Shown: in pieces, positions 25,044 to 34,423 of the stretch
Layout of the letters: every line of letters starts with the position of its first letter
Position numbering within the stretch: the first letter of the stretch is position 1
NCBI RefSeq assembly: GCF_000016645.1
Contig: NC_009441.1
Coordinates: 186,001-250,000, forward strand
Length of the DNA: 64,000 nucleotides
Direction of reading: 5' to 3'
From: Flavobacterium johnsoniae UW101
Lineage (GTDB): Bacteria > Bacteroidota > Bacteroidia > Flavobacteriales > Flavobacteriaceae
Translations under genes and position numbers: made by a program
The notes under the pieces: model-generated
The model's database searches: none
Seen by the model: only the letters and a program-made list of their open reading frames with translations
What the model was told of the DNA's origin: nothing

Positions 25044-27224
25044 TTACTTCTCCATATTAATATAAACAGGATAAGACTCGCGATTTGGCAGAATAAATTC
25101 TTCGTCATAAGGCTGTGCCCCTTCCCCATTATTATAATCAGCGACACGTTTTGTTCCATTTGCTGTGCTTCCGCCTGTACCATTAATAACATTTTGAATA
25201 TTTCCTGGACCGGCAAAACGGGTAATACACATTTTTTCCAGTTTCACATTTGGGCTGTTTGGTGCTTCAAATCCGTTTTTCTTATTTACATTTCCATCTG
25301 TTCCTGTAAAAACGGCGTAAGATCCCATTCCTATAGTATGATGTTCTTTTACAGTATTAGCAACTTTAAATGCTGCATAGCCGTCAACTCTCCCTCCCTG
25401 ACTACTCCAGCTTGCCTGATTTGGTGCATCATAAGGAGGTTCATTTTGAAAGAAATACGTTCTGCCGCGTTCTCCCAGCCACAATACTTCGTATTCCTGA
25501 TAATGTTCAGTAAAAAGAGCATAAAGCGTAACATCATTACCCGTTACAATAAGTCCGTTTTTACATCTATCTCTCTGCCAGCGTGCATCGCCGCCTTTCT
25601 GCGAACCATGATCAGCACGCCATAACCAGAAATGATCTCCCACAACATTATTACCGTTAATCTGCATAGAAGCCTGTATCTGGATATTTTTAGACTGGAC
25701 TCCGCCTACTCTGCAAGTAATATCTGCAAGCAAAATAGGATCTGCTGCATGATCTGCATTTGCGCCTTCGTTACCAATTCTAATTTGATACGTTGTACTA
25801 TTAAACGAATCCATAAGAAGTCCGGCAACAATAACTCCGTCTTTATCATCAGCATAAATACATCCCCATATATTTTTTTCTGTTGGCTCCAAAGTTACCG
25901 AAGCGATTCCAGCTCCTAAAAGTATGGCATCTTTTCTATTTACCTGAATAGGGGCATTTAATGCATAATGTCCCGGAGTAAAAAATATATTCTTACCAGC
26001 TTTTAACGCATTATTAATTTCTACATCAGTATCACCTTCTTTAGCGACGTACCATTTCGTAAGCAAATCCTGAACCTGACCTTTGCCCATATCTTTAGAC
26101 GACCACGAAACTCCAACTCTGTCTTTCTGCCAAGCCGGAACAAAGACTTTGTATTCTCCATCATTATCTATAAAAAGAAAAGGTTTTTCTCTAATAATAG
26201 GCGTAGTTGGAACTGGCGAATTAGCATTATCTGCCTGAGGAGGGTTAACACATCCCTGCCAAACCATATTATATGAACCGCCCATTGCTCCTGAGCCCGA
26301 AGGAAAAACAGTATTTCTGGTGTACCATTGCTGTTGTCCGCCCCAGTTGGGTCTTGATGATGTATAATGCGTATCGGCGATAAAGCCTCCGCTCCCCCAA
26401 AAATTAGTATTTCCAACATCTGAAATATATTTTGAAGTGCTGTCAATTAATAATCTTCGTGCACTGGTTGATTGCGAAACCGTCCATGCAAAATCTCGCA
26501 TTACTTCTACATTTTCTACAGAACGCCAAAAAGTACACGTCGCATTTGCTCCTCCAGAAAGATGAGGCCTTGTAAATATAGAACCTAATTTAACATCCGA
26601 AGGCACTTTGCCTAAACCTCCAATGTGAGAATAAAAACCCAGCTCTATTGAATTCGCTTCTGCTCCTGATGCTGATCCCGAACCGCCAGAATCGTAAGTC
26701 TGGCCTTTCACGTTTGCTTTAAAATAATAAGCCTGACGTTTGGTTGTCCACTCACCATTGGCTCCGCCTAAACCAATAGATTCAAACTGCGAATTAATTT
26801 CTTTTCGTGCCGTTTCAGCTTTCTCATATTTTCTATCATAGAAATACATATTGTCTCCAAAAATCTGATTTTCAAGCGAAATTATTATAAATTCAGATCC
26901 ACGAGTAATCTTATAATAATTCTCATATTTATCTGCATTTGGCTTATTATCGGTAAATTCCAATTTAGAAGTTGAGCCTGCTGAAACAAAATCTGATGCC
27001 AGACGGCTGCCTCCTCTTGTAATTATATAATTTCCCGAAGAACCAAAAGCAGACCAGGATAAGGTTATACTATGCTTCTTTTTGTTGTAAACAATTTTTC
27101 GTTCTGTTGTACTTTCCTGTTTTTTTTCATTAGACGGATAAGATGAAATAAAACTGCATAAAGTCAGCATAAACAAAAATGCTGTAAATACTGAAATCGC
27201 TTTTTTAGTCATAAGAATGTTCAT
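25044..27224 (-). CDS. Secreted beta-helix glycosidase, GH55-like (beta-1,3-glucanase type)
   Basis: About 726 residues from the ATG at 27224; a longer reading to 27290 would put ~22 residues before the signal peptide (MTKKAISVFTAFLFMLTLCS). Residues ~45-120 resemble a fibronectin-III-like module (HSITLSWSAFGSSGNYIITR). The large rest is a twin beta-helix. The blocks VGDHFWLWRADHG (~530), VTLYALFTEHYQEYEVLW and TYFFQNEPPYDAPNQ (~593) resemble the conserved core of GH55 exo/endo-beta-1,3-glucanases (W-ADH, EHH/EHY, Q-E-PY). Related sequences are often mislabelled adenylyl cyclase or coagulation factor 5/8 proteins. Likely exported and active on laminarin- or fungal-type beta-1,3-glucan. It stands alone, without SusC/SusD beside it; no sorting domain was seen at the C-terminus. 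Confidence 0.65.
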   Translation of the reverse strand: MNILMTKKAISVFTAFLFMLTLCSFISSYPSNEKKQESTTERKIVYNKKKHSITLSWSAFGSSGNYIITRGGSRLASDFVSAGSTSKLEFTDNKPNADKYENYYKITRGSEFIIISLENQIFGDNMYFYDRKYEKAETARKEINSQFESIGLGGANGEWTTKRQAYYFKANVKGQTYDSGGSGSASGAEANSIELGFYSHIGGLGKVPSDVKLGSIFTRPHLSGGANATCTFWRSVENVEVMRDFAWTVSQSTSARRLLIDSTSKYISDVGNTNFWGSGGFIADTHYTSSRPNWGGQQQWYTRNTVFPSGSGAMGGSYNMVWQGCVNPPQADNANSPVPTTPIIREKPFLFIDNDGEYKVFVPAWQKDRVGVSWSSKDMGKGQVQDLLTKWYVAKEGDTDVEINNALKAGKNIFFTPGHYALNAPIQVNRKDAILLGAGIASVTLEPTEKNIWGCIYADDKDGVIVAGLLMDSFNSTTYQIRIGNEGANADHAADPILLADITCRVGGVQSKNIQIQASMQINGNNVVGDHFWLWRADHGSQKGGDARWQRDRCKNGLIVTGNDVTLYALFTEHYQEYEVLWLGERGRTYFFQNEPPYDAPNQASWSSQGGRVDGYAAFKVANTVKEHHTIGMGSYAVFTGTDGNVNKKNGFEAPNSPNVKLEKMCITRFAGPGNIQNVINGTGGSTANGTKRVADYNNGEGAQPYDEEFILPNRESYPVYINMEK

Positions 27225-27435
27225 TTTTGTGGTTTGATAGTTTGTAATAATAGTACTTTTAAAAAAGCCCAAAATAGCAATAATCTCCAACCTAAAAGTC
27301 CGTTTTTGGTTCCAATTTTCTTATCAAAAACTATACAAAGCCTCAATTTTGGCTTTTAATATCACAAATAAACCGTCTGCTATATGTTGATTCTTTTCAA
27401 ATAGATTTTTTTTGCCCTTCTACAAAAATTAGAAA

Positions 27436-27837
27436 ATGAAAAAGATAATACTATCTATGGCTTTAGCTGTTTCCTCGGCAGTTCTTTCACAAGAAGTCCC
27501 TGCTTCTGCAAATACCGATGTAGTAAATGAAGAACAGAATTTTTACAAAAAAGACGCTCATGCTTCCTATTATCACGACAAATTTAATGGCAGAAAAACG
27601 GCCAGCGGAAGAAAATTCAACAACAACGACCTGACTGCCGCACATAAAACGCTTCCCTTTGGCACGATGCTGAAAGTTACAAATGAAGCAAACAACAAAT
27701 TTGTAATTGTAGAAGTTACAGACAGAGGCCCTTTTGTTAAAGGAAGAGAAATTGATTTAAGCAAAAGGGCATTTATGAGTATTGCTTCTAATAAAAAAAG
27801 CGGTGTGGTTTATGTGACTATAGAAATTTTAAAATAA
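27436..27837 (+). CDS. RlpA-like septal ring lytic transglycosylase
   Basis: 133 residues: a signal peptide (KKIILSMALAVSSAVLSQ) and a double-psi beta-barrel of the RlpA type at ~45-130: ASYYHDKFNGRKTASGRKF, AHKTLPFGTMLKVTN, VEVTDRGPFVKGREIDLSKR. The His of AHKTLPFGT and the Asp of TDRGPF correspond to the catalytic residues of RlpA, so it looks active. It lacks the C-terminal SPOR domain and the lipobox of the E. coli protein. Expected role: cleavage of peptidoglycan in the periplasm. Divergent from the GH55-like gene. Confidence 0.88.
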   Translation: MKKIILSMALAVSSAVLSQEVPASANTDVVNEEQNFYKKDAHASYYHDKFNGRKTASGRKFNNNDLTAAHKTLPFGTMLKVTNEANNKFVIVEVTDRGPFVKGREIDLSKRAFMSIASNKKSGVVYVTIEILK

Positions 27838-28056
27838 GTTCTTTTCCTTAAGACAAAATCAGATTCCTATCTTTTTACAGAAGGAACATCAGCTAAATTG
27901 ACCAAAATTTAATCGACAATTCTATTCATAACTAAATTTATTTTGTTCCGAAGACCCATGAAACCACGATTAAACAAAGTTTCATAAATGTTAACAAAAT
28001 AGATTTTCAAAAACCATAAATAATTGTATTTTTACGGTTCAAAATTCAGAAAATAA

Positions 28057-28824
28057 ATGGGCAAAATCATTGCTATTGCTAATCAAAAAGGAGGCGTTGG
28101 AAAGACTACTACATCAGTAAATCTTGCGGCCTCATTAGGTGTTTTAGAGAAAAAAGTATTATTGATCGACGCTGATCCACAGGCCAATGCTACATCTGGT
28201 CTTGGAATTGACGTAGAAACAGTTGAAACAGGAACTTACCAGATTCTTGAGCATACTGTAACACCAAAAGAAGCCATTTTAAAATGTACATCTCCAAATG
28301 TTGACGTGATACCAGCTCACATTGACCTTGTTGCGATCGAAATTGAATTGGTTGACAAAGAAAACCGTGAGTACATGCTTAAAAAAGCATTAGAAGAAGC
28401 AAAAGAAGAATATGATTATATCATTATCGACTGTGCACCATCTCTAGGATTGTTAACCCTGAATGCTTTAACAGCTGCAGATTCTGTAGTTATTCCTATT
28501 CAGTGTGAGTATTTCGCACTTGAGGGATTAGGAAAACTATTGAATACTATTAAGAGTATTCAAAAAATACACAACCCGGATCTTGACATTGAAGGTTTAT
28601 TATTAACAATGTACGATTCAAGATTACGTTTATCTAATCAGGTTGTAGAAGAGGTTCAAAAACACTTTAACGATATGGTTTTTGATACCGTAATTCAGCG
28701 AAATGTAAAATTGAGTGAGGCTCCGAGTTTTGGAGAAAGTATCATTAATTATGATGCTACAAGCAAAGGTGCCGTAAACTATATTAATTTAGCTCAAGAA
28801 ATTATAAAGAAAAACAGTAAATAG
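28057..28824 (+). CDS. parA: Chromosome-partitioning ATPase ParA/Soj
   Basis: 255 residues with the deviant Walker A motif KGGVGKTTTSVNLA near the N-terminus, switch I DADPQANATSGLG, Walker B IIIDCAPSLGLLTL and the usual FALEGLGKLLNTI segment. Short ParA of the chromosomal Soj type without an N-terminal DNA-binding domain. It binds DNA nonspecifically when ATP-bound and moves ParB-parS complexes. Five bases before parB in the same operon. Confidence 0.96.
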   Translation: MGKIIAIANQKGGVGKTTTSVNLAASLGVLEKKVLLIDADPQANATSGLGIDVETVETGTYQILEHTVTPKEAILKCTSPNVDVIPAHIDLVAIEIELVDKENREYMLKKALEEAKEEYDYIIIDCAPSLGLLTLNALTAADSVVIPIQCEYFALEGLGKLLNTIKSIQKIHNPDLDIEGLLLTMYDSRLRLSNQVVEEVQKHFNDMVFDTVIQRNVKLSEAPSFGESIINYDATSKGAVNYINLAQEIIKKNSK

Positions 28825-28829
28825 TTTTT

Positions 28830-29738
28830 ATGACAAAAGCAATTAAAAAACAAGCCTTAGGAAGAGGATTATCAGCATTATTAAAGGATCCGGAAAACGA
28901 CATTAAATCAGTAGAAGACAAAAATGCTGATAAGGTTGTTGGAAATATTATTGAGCTTGAAATAAGTGCTATCGAAATAAATCCGTTTCAGCCTAGAAGC
29001 AATTTTAATGAAGAATCATTACGCGAATTAGCCACTTCTATTAAGGAACTTGGTGTAATTCAACCTATTACTGTTCGAAAATTAGATTTCAATAAATACC
29101 AGTTAATCTCAGGAGAGCGTCGTTTACGTGCTTCAACTTTAATTGGTTTAACTCATGTTCCGGCTTACATTCGTATTGCCAACGATAATGAGTCATTAGT
29201 TATGGCATTAGTTGAAAACATTCAGCGTCATGACTTAGATCCAATCGAGATTGCTCTTTCTTATCAGCGTTTAATTGACGAAATTCAATTAACACAAGAA
29301 CAAATGAGCGAACGAGTTGGAAAAAAACGTTCAACTATTTCTAACTATTTACGTCTTTTAAAATTAGATCCGATTATCCAGACTGGTATTCGCGACGGTT
29401 TTATCAGTATGGGACATGGCCGTGCCATCATTAATATAGAAGATCTAGATGTACAGACTGATATTTACCAAAAAATTGTAAGCCAGAACTTATCAGTTCG
29501 TGAAACCGAAGCTTTAGTTAAAAACTATCACGAAGGCCAGCAGCCAAAAGAAGAAGGAGAAGGAAAAGCTAAACCTGATTCTGCATTTATAGTTAGAGAA
29601 ACACAAAAAAACACTTTCAATGATTATTTTGGTTCGAAAGTTGATATAAAAGTTGCTGGTAACGGAAAAGGGAAAATTACGATTCCATTTAATTCTGAAG
29701 CCGATTTTAACAGAATCATAAAATTAATAAACGGATAG
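28830..29738 (+). CDS. parB: Chromosome-partitioning protein ParB/Spo0J
   Basis: 302 residues: an N-terminal ParA-interacting segment (KKQALGRGLSALLKDPEND), the ParB/Srx CTPase domain with NPFQPRSNF, SGERRLRAS and LVENIQRHDLDPIE, the helix-turn-helix (LTQEQMSERVGKKRSTISNY) and a C-terminal dimer domain (IKVAGNGKGKITIPFNSEAD). Loads on parS sites as a CTP-dependent clamp. Its stop codon TAG overlaps the GTG start of the next gene by one base. No canonical parS palindrome was found in the window. Confidence 0.96.
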   Translation: MTKAIKKQALGRGLSALLKDPENDIKSVEDKNADKVVGNIIELEISAIEINPFQPRSNFNEESLRELATSIKELGVIQPITVRKLDFNKYQLISGERRLRASTLIGLTHVPAYIRIANDNESLVMALVENIQRHDLDPIEIALSYQRLIDEIQLTQEQMSERVGKKRSTISNYLRLLKLDPIIQTGIRDGFISMGHGRAIINIEDLDVQTDIYQKIVSQNLSVRETEALVKNYHEGQQPKEEGEGKAKPDSAFIVRETQKNTFNDYFGSKVDIKVAGNGKGKITIPFNSEADFNRIIKLING

Positions 29739-30298
29739 TGAATAAAATTGTCCCCATAAGTTTATTGTTCTTTCTCTTAGGAACCGTCTCTCTTTTTGCC
29801 CAGGTAAAAGAAGAAACGGTTTTGGTCGCTAAAGACAGTATTGCGTTAGAAGAAATAGACCCGCTGACACCAGCAAAAGCAGCCTTTTACTCTGCTATTT
29901 TACCCGGCTTAGGCCAAGCATATAATAAAAAATACTGGAAAATTCCTTTAGTTTACGGAGCCATTGGTACAAGTTTATACTTCTATATAGACAACAACAA
30001 TAAATATCGTGATTACAGAAACGCCTACAAACGAAGATTAGAAGGCTATAATGACGATAAATACCAATATCTGGATGAAAGCCGTCTTGTTGCAGGACAA
30101 AAATTTTACCAGAGAAACAGAGACCTTTCTGCTTTATTTGTTGTTGGATTTTACGTTTTAAACATCATCGATGCCAATGTTGATGCTGCTTTAATTCAAT
30201 TTAACGTAAACGAAAGACTATCGATGCGTCCGGAAATTTATCCCAACGATGTAACATTTAAACCAAATGTTGGACTAACTTTTAATTATCGCTTTTAA
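29738..30298 (+). CDS. DUF5683 membrane protein
   Basis: 186 residues from a GTG start that overlaps the parB stop (TAGTG). A signal peptide (IVPISLLFFLLGTVSLFAQ) is followed by the family segment LTPAKAAFYSAILPGLGQAY and YWKIPLVYGAIGTSLYFYID, two short hydrophobic segments, and a C-terminus NVGLTFNYRF that looks like the end of an outer-membrane beta structure. DUF5683 is a Bacteroidota family of unknown function, regularly placed between parB and dapB. Confidence 0.85.
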   Translation: MNKIVPISLLFFLLGTVSLFAQVKEETVLVAKDSIALEEIDPLTPAKAAFYSAILPGLGQAYNKKYWKIPLVYGAIGTSLYFYIDNNNKYRDYRNAYKRRLEGYNDDKYQYLDESRLVAGQKFYQRNRDLSALFVVGFYVLNIIDANVDAALIQFNVNERLSMRPEIYPNDVTFKPNVGLTFNYRF

Positions 30299-30336
30299 AC
30301 AGCTTTCTGTTTAAAACAATCACAAATACATACAAA

Positions 30337-31038
30337 ATGAAAATTGCGCTTTTAGGATACGGAAAAATGGGTAAAGTAATCGAAAGAATTGCTTTAGAAA
30401 GAGGTCATGAAATAGTTTTAAAGAAAGATGAATTCAATACTTATGACGGACTTTCAACAGCCGATGTTGCCATTGATTTCAGCGTTCCATCTGCAGCAGT
30501 AAGCAACATTTCTGCATCTTTTAATGCTAATGTACCAGTGGTATCAGGCACAACAGGATGGCTGGAACATTACGACGAAATGATTGCACTTTGCAATGAG
30601 AAAAAAGGCGGATTTATTTCAAGTTCAAATTTTAGTCTTGGAGTAAATATTTTCTTTGGATTAAATGAATATTTAGCCAAAATCATGAATCAATTTGATT
30701 CTTACAAAGTTTCAATGGAGGAAATTCACCACGTGCATAAACTAGATGCGCCAAGTGGCACTGCAATTTCTCTGGCACAAGGTGTTATTCAAAACAGTAA
30801 TTATGCAGAATGGACTTTAGAAGAAGCAAAAAGCAATCAAATTCACATTGAAGCTAAAAGAATTGGCGAAGTTCCGGGTACACATACCGTAAATTACGAT
30901 TCAGTTATTGACAGTATCGAAATTAAACATACTGCTCATAATCGTGAAGGTTTTGCTCTTGGTGCCGTTATTGCAGCAGAATGGCTTGCAGGGAAACAAG
31001 GAATTTTCACAATGAAAGACGTATTAAATCTACAATAA
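30337..31038 (+). CDS. dapB: 4-hydroxy-tetrahydrodipicolinate reductase
   Basis: 233 residues, the short form usual in Bacteroidota. The N-terminal NAD(P)H-binding site is GYGKMGKVIERIA, the segment VVSGTTGW follows, and the family signature EIHHVHKLDAPSGTA carries the catalytic His and Lys. It catalyses a step of lysine and diaminopimelate synthesis in the cytosol. Part of the parA-parB-DUF5683-dapB-lepB order. Confidence 0.96.
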   Translation: MKIALLGYGKMGKVIERIALERGHEIVLKKDEFNTYDGLSTADVAIDFSVPSAAVSNISASFNANVPVVSGTTGWLEHYDEMIALCNEKKGGFISSSNFSLGVNIFFGLNEYLAKIMNQFDSYKVSMEEIHHVHKLDAPSGTAISLAQGVIQNSNYAEWTLEEAKSNQIHIEAKRIGEVPGTHTVNYDSVIDSIEIKHTAHNREGFALGAVIAAEWLAGKQGIFTMKDVLNLQ

Positions 31039-31102
31039 ACAGAATAAAATTTTGGATTAAACAAAACCTCAATCCTTAATTTGAAACTTAAAATACAATA
31101 TT

Positions 31103-32656
31103 ATGACACTTTACTCTTGGTTCGTATTTTTTCTGGCTGTTCAAATAATTCATTTTGCGGGTACATGGAAACTGTATCTGGCAGCAGGAAGAAAAAGCTG
31201 GGAAGCAGCAATTCCGGTATATAATTCAATCGTATTGATGAAAATCATCAGTCGCCCAACTTGGTGGACTTTACTGCTTTTCATTCCAATTATTAATTTA
31301 ATTATGTTTCCGGTTGTCTGGGTTGAAACACTTAGAACCTTTGGGAAAAAATCGACTGTAGATACACTTTTAGGAATTTTTACACTTGGTTTTTACATCT
31401 ATTATGTAAACTATACTCAAAAATTAGAGTACAATGCCAACAGAAAATTAACTCCGGAAAACAAAACAGCTGACACTGTAAGTTCGCTTCTTTTTGCCAT
31501 TATCGTAGCAACTTTAGTTCACACTTACGTAATTCAGCCTTATACGATTCCAACTTCTTCATTAGAGAAATCACTTTTAATTGGTGACTTCTTGTTTGTA
31601 AGTAAATTAAATTATGGTCCAAGAGTACCAATGACAACTGTTGCATTACCAATGGTTCACGACTCTATCCCTTTAACAAAAAGAAAATCATACTTAAGCT
31701 GGCCGCAGCTTCCTTATTTTAGACTTCCGGCTTTCGAAAAAATAAAACGAAATGATATTGTAGTTTTTAACTGGCCGGTAGATACGGTACATTATTTCTA
31801 TGAGCCAAAAGGAAGACCGGGTGTTATAAAACCAATCGACAAAAAGTCAAACTACGTAAAAAGATGTGTTGGTATTCCAGGTGACAGTTTATCTATTAAA
31901 GACGGCTTTGTTTTCATTAATGGCAAAAAACTGGTTTTACCTGAAAGAGCAAAACCTCAATATTCTTATTCTGTAGCTTTAGATGGAAAAACTTCAATAG
32001 ATTTCGAATCTTTATTTAAAGAATTAGACATTACTGATCCGGCAGGTTTTAGAACAGAAAAAAGAGATACTCTTTATTTTAGAGCATTAACCGAAGCAGG
32101 TGCAGAACGTTTAAAAAACACTCCGGGCGTTACCGCTGTAAAAAGAGAAATTGACCACGGAAACGACAATGCTATTTTCCCTCACATTAACAAATGGAGT
32201 CAGGATAATTTTGGTCCGATTTATATTCCGGAAGCTGGTAAAACAGTTGCTTTAACAAATGAATCTCTGCCATTTTACAAAGAAATCATTACTAATTACG
32301 AAGGAAACACTTTAGAATTACAAGGTTCTAAATTCTTAATTAATGGTAAAGAAACGAACACCTATACCTTCAGACAAAACTATTATTGGATGATGGGAGA
32401 CAACCGCCATAACTCTGAAGACAGCCGTTATTGGGGTTATGTACCGGAAAACCATATCGTAGGTAAGCCGGTTTTCATCTGGATGAGCTGGGATACAAAC
32501 GGAAAAGGCATCAACAAAATTCGCTGGAGCAGAGTATTTACAACAGTTGACGGCGAAGGTCAGCCGCAATCTTACTTTAAATATTTCTTAATCATTCTAG
32601 CTCTTTACTTCGTTGGAGAATTTTTCTGGAAAAAAAGAAAACAAAATAAAGCATAA
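31103..32656 (+). CDS. lepB: Signal peptidase I, enlarged Bacteroidota form
   Basis: 517 residues, much longer than the ~320 of E. coli. The first ~130 residues contain two to four hydrophobic segments of a DUF5684-like membrane domain (WTLLLFIPIINLIMFPVVWV). The catalytic part then begins: YTIPTSSLEKSLLIGDFLFV with the nucleophilic Ser (Leu replaces the usual Met after it), NYVKRCVGIPGDSLSI with the general-base Lys, a ~150-residue insertion, and MMGDNRHNSEDSRYWGYVP. A final membrane helix (YFLIILALYFVGEFFW) near the C-terminus is a Bacteroidota trait. It cleaves signal peptides at the outer face of the inner membrane. Confidence 0.94.
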   Translation: MTLYSWFVFFLAVQIIHFAGTWKLYLAAGRKSWEAAIPVYNSIVLMKIISRPTWWTLLLFIPIINLIMFPVVWVETLRTFGKKSTVDTLLGIFTLGFYIYYVNYTQKLEYNANRKLTPENKTADTVSSLLFAIIVATLVHTYVIQPYTIPTSSLEKSLLIGDFLFVSKLNYGPRVPMTTVALPMVHDSIPLTKRKSYLSWPQLPYFRLPAFEKIKRNDIVVFNWPVDTVHYFYEPKGRPGVIKPIDKKSNYVKRCVGIPGDSLSIKDGFVFINGKKLVLPERAKPQYSYSVALDGKTSIDFESLFKELDITDPAGFRTEKRDTLYFRALTEAGAERLKNTPGVTAVKREIDHGNDNAIFPHINKWSQDNFGPIYIPEAGKTVALTNESLPFYKEIITNYEGNTLELQGSKFLINGKETNTYTFRQNYYWMMGDNRHNSEDSRYWGYVPENHIVGKPVFIWMSWDTNGKGINKIRWSRVFTTVDGEGQPQSYFKYFLIILALYFVGEFFWKKRKQNKA

Positions 32657-32680
32657 AAAACGTTAATTCGTTAAACTGAT

Positions 32681-32722
32681 AAATCGTTTAATCGTTTCAC
32701 AAAAAGAACGATTAAACGATTT
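32681..32722. repeat. Intergenic palindrome of the ATCGTTTAATCG family
   Basis: Perfect 16-bp arms AAATCGTTTAATCGTT (32681-32696) and its inverse (32707-32722) with a ten-base loop, between lepB and the WbqC-like gene. A second member is at 52992-53025. It lacks a T-tail and is not an ordinary terminator. Confidence 0.8.
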
Positions 32723-32743
32723 ACCGATTAAACTAGAACCGCA

Positions 32744-33358
32744 ATGAACTCTTTAATACTTCCCACCTATTTTCCGTCAATCAGCCACTTTGCAGTTATG
32801 GCTCAATCTGAAAATATAACTTTTGAGATGGAAGATAATTTTCAGAAACAGACCAATAGAAACCGTACTTATATCTATAGTCCAAACGGAATTCAATTAT
32901 TAAATATACCGGTTAAACACTCTAAAGCGGCACATCAAAAAACGAAAGATATTTTAATCGAAAACGAATTTGACTGGCAGAAACAGCATTTTAAGTCATT
33001 AGAAGCAGCATATAGAAGCTCTCCTTTCTTCGAGTACTTTGAAGATGATATCGTTCCTATTTTCGAGAAAAAACACAACTTTTTGATGGATCTTAATTTT
33101 GAAGTTCTGGACACAGTAACAAAATGCCTTAGAATGAAATTGGAATTTGGAAAAACAACTGAATATTTCCACGAAGTTGAAAACATTTCTGATTTCAGAC
33201 ATTTAGCAAACGGAAAAAAAGACCAGAATTCATTCGAAAAATACACCCAGGTTTTTGATGACAAACACGGGTTTATCAACAACTTGAGTGTTTTGGATTT
33301 ACTTTTTAATGAAGGGAAATTTGCAATGGATTATTTAAAAACCCAAAAAATAATCTAA
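32744..33358 (+). CDS. WbqC-like family protein
   Basis: 204 residues matching the WbqC-like family: a start PTYFPSISHFAVMAQ, an early NRTYIYSPNGIQLLNIPVKH, then YRSSPFFEYFEDDIVPIFEK and the end FAMDYLK. Members are found with O-antigen and other surface-sugar genes and here next to lepB as in many Flavobacteria; the biochemical role is not established. Its last codons overlap the stop of the convergent EEP gene (CTAA shared). Confidence 0.85.
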   Translation: MNSLILPTYFPSISHFAVMAQSENITFEMEDNFQKQTNRNRTYIYSPNGIQLLNIPVKHSKAAHQKTKDILIENEFDWQKQHFKSLEAAYRSSPFFEYFEDDIVPIFEKKHNFLMDLNFEVLDTVTKCLRMKLEFGKTTEYFHEVENISDFRHLANGKKDQNSFEKYTQVFDDKHGFINNLSVLDLLFNEGKFAMDYLKTQKII

Positions 33359-34407
33359 AACTGATCTATTGAAAGCCTTGTCATTATAGGATAATGATCT
33401 GAGTTTTCAAAATCAGGAAAGCTTTCAAATTGTTTTACCTTCATTTTAGTGTCGGTAAAAATATAGTCAATCCTTGCAGGATAATATTTAAACTTATACG
33501 TTGCTCCAAAGCCTTCTCCGGCCTCTTCAAAAGCATCTTTAAGTTTTCCTTTAATATTTCTGTAAACGTATGAAAACGGGCTGTTATTCATATCTCCGCA
33601 AATAATAATAGGGTATTTGCACTTTTTTATATGCTCTTTAAAAATTTCTGCCTGCTCTTGCTGCTGCGTAAATCCTTTGCTGATTCTGGCATAAATACGC
33701 TGTGATTTCTTTTGGTTCACATTATCAATATCATCAGAAATCTCACTTACATCCGGAGATATTTTAATAGACTGCAGGTGCATATTATAAACACGAATAA
33801 TATCTTTTCCGCGTTTAATATCGGCATACACCACATTATTATCTGATTTAGGAAAAACAATTTTTCCTTCATCGATAATAGGAAATTTAGAGAAAATAGC
33901 CTGACCTGTTTTTATCTGTTTTCCATCTATAAAAATGTAACGATGCGGATATACTTTTAAATCCAGATGAGCAGAATTTGAATATTCCTGAATACACAAA
34001 ATATCCGGGTCTTTTTCATCTATAAATCCTTTTATATTTTCGGGAATATCGTCGCGGTCGAGCCATTTAAAGACATTAAACAAGCGGACGTTATAACTCA
34101 TTACCGAAAAGTCTCTTTCATCTTTACTATATTCTTTTGCAGAAAATTTATAAAACTTACTGATAAAGGTAATTCCGGTTAATAAAACCAAACCAGACAA
34201 AATAAGACGTTTTTTAAACTGAATCGCCCAATAAACGAAGAACAACCCATTAGCAACAAAAAAAGCCGGCATAAACAGCGTAAGCACCGATAAAAGCGGA
34301 AAACTCTTAGGTGCTAGAAAGGGCAGAATATAGACGCTAAATGTAAGCACAGTCAGCACTATATTCAAAAAGAACATTATTTTATTAAACCACGAAAGGT
34401 TTTTCAT
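33355..34407 (-). CDS. Membrane-anchored endonuclease/exonuclease/phosphatase-family protein
   Basis: 350 residues. Three N-terminal hydrophobic segments (~8-90) anchor it in the membrane; the EEP catalytic domain (~100-350) follows with VMSYNVRLFN, the metal-binding Glu in CIQEYSNSAH, IICGDMNNSPFSYVY, ARIDYIF and the final NSDHYPIMTRL. The four-motif pattern is complete, so it should be an active Mg-dependent phosphodiesterase or nuclease; the substrate is unknown. First gene downstream of the rhomboid pair on the minus strand. Confidence 0.9.
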   Translation of the reverse strand: MKNLSWFNKIMFFLNIVLTVLTFSVYILPFLAPKSFPLLSVLTLFMPAFFVANGLFFVYWAIQFKKRLILSGLVLLTGITFISKFYKFSAKEYSKDERDFSVMSYNVRLFNVFKWLDRDDIPENIKGFIDEKDPDILCIQEYSNSAHLDLKVYPHRYIFIDGKQIKTGQAIFSKFPIIDEGKIVFPKSDNNVVYADIKRGKDIIRVYNMHLQSIKISPDVSEISDDIDNVNQKKSQRIYARISKGFTQQQEQAEIFKEHIKKCKYPIIICGDMNNSPFSYVYRNIKGKLKDAFEEAGEGFGATYKFKYYPARIDYIFTDTKMKVKQFESFPDFENSDHYPIMTRLSIDQF

Positions 34408-34423
34408 AGTATTCTGCTAAGGA

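Noticed and set aside
27301..27360. Hairpin AAAGCC...GGCTTT between the GH55-like and RlpA genes as a terminator
   Set aside because: The two genes diverge here, so a terminator has no obvious use, and the 6-bp stem is weak.
27958..27985. Inverted repeat ATGAAAC-14 bases-GTTTCAT upstream of parA as a parS site
   Set aside because: It has no CACGTG-type core and does not fit known parS palindromes; could be chance in AT-rich DNA.
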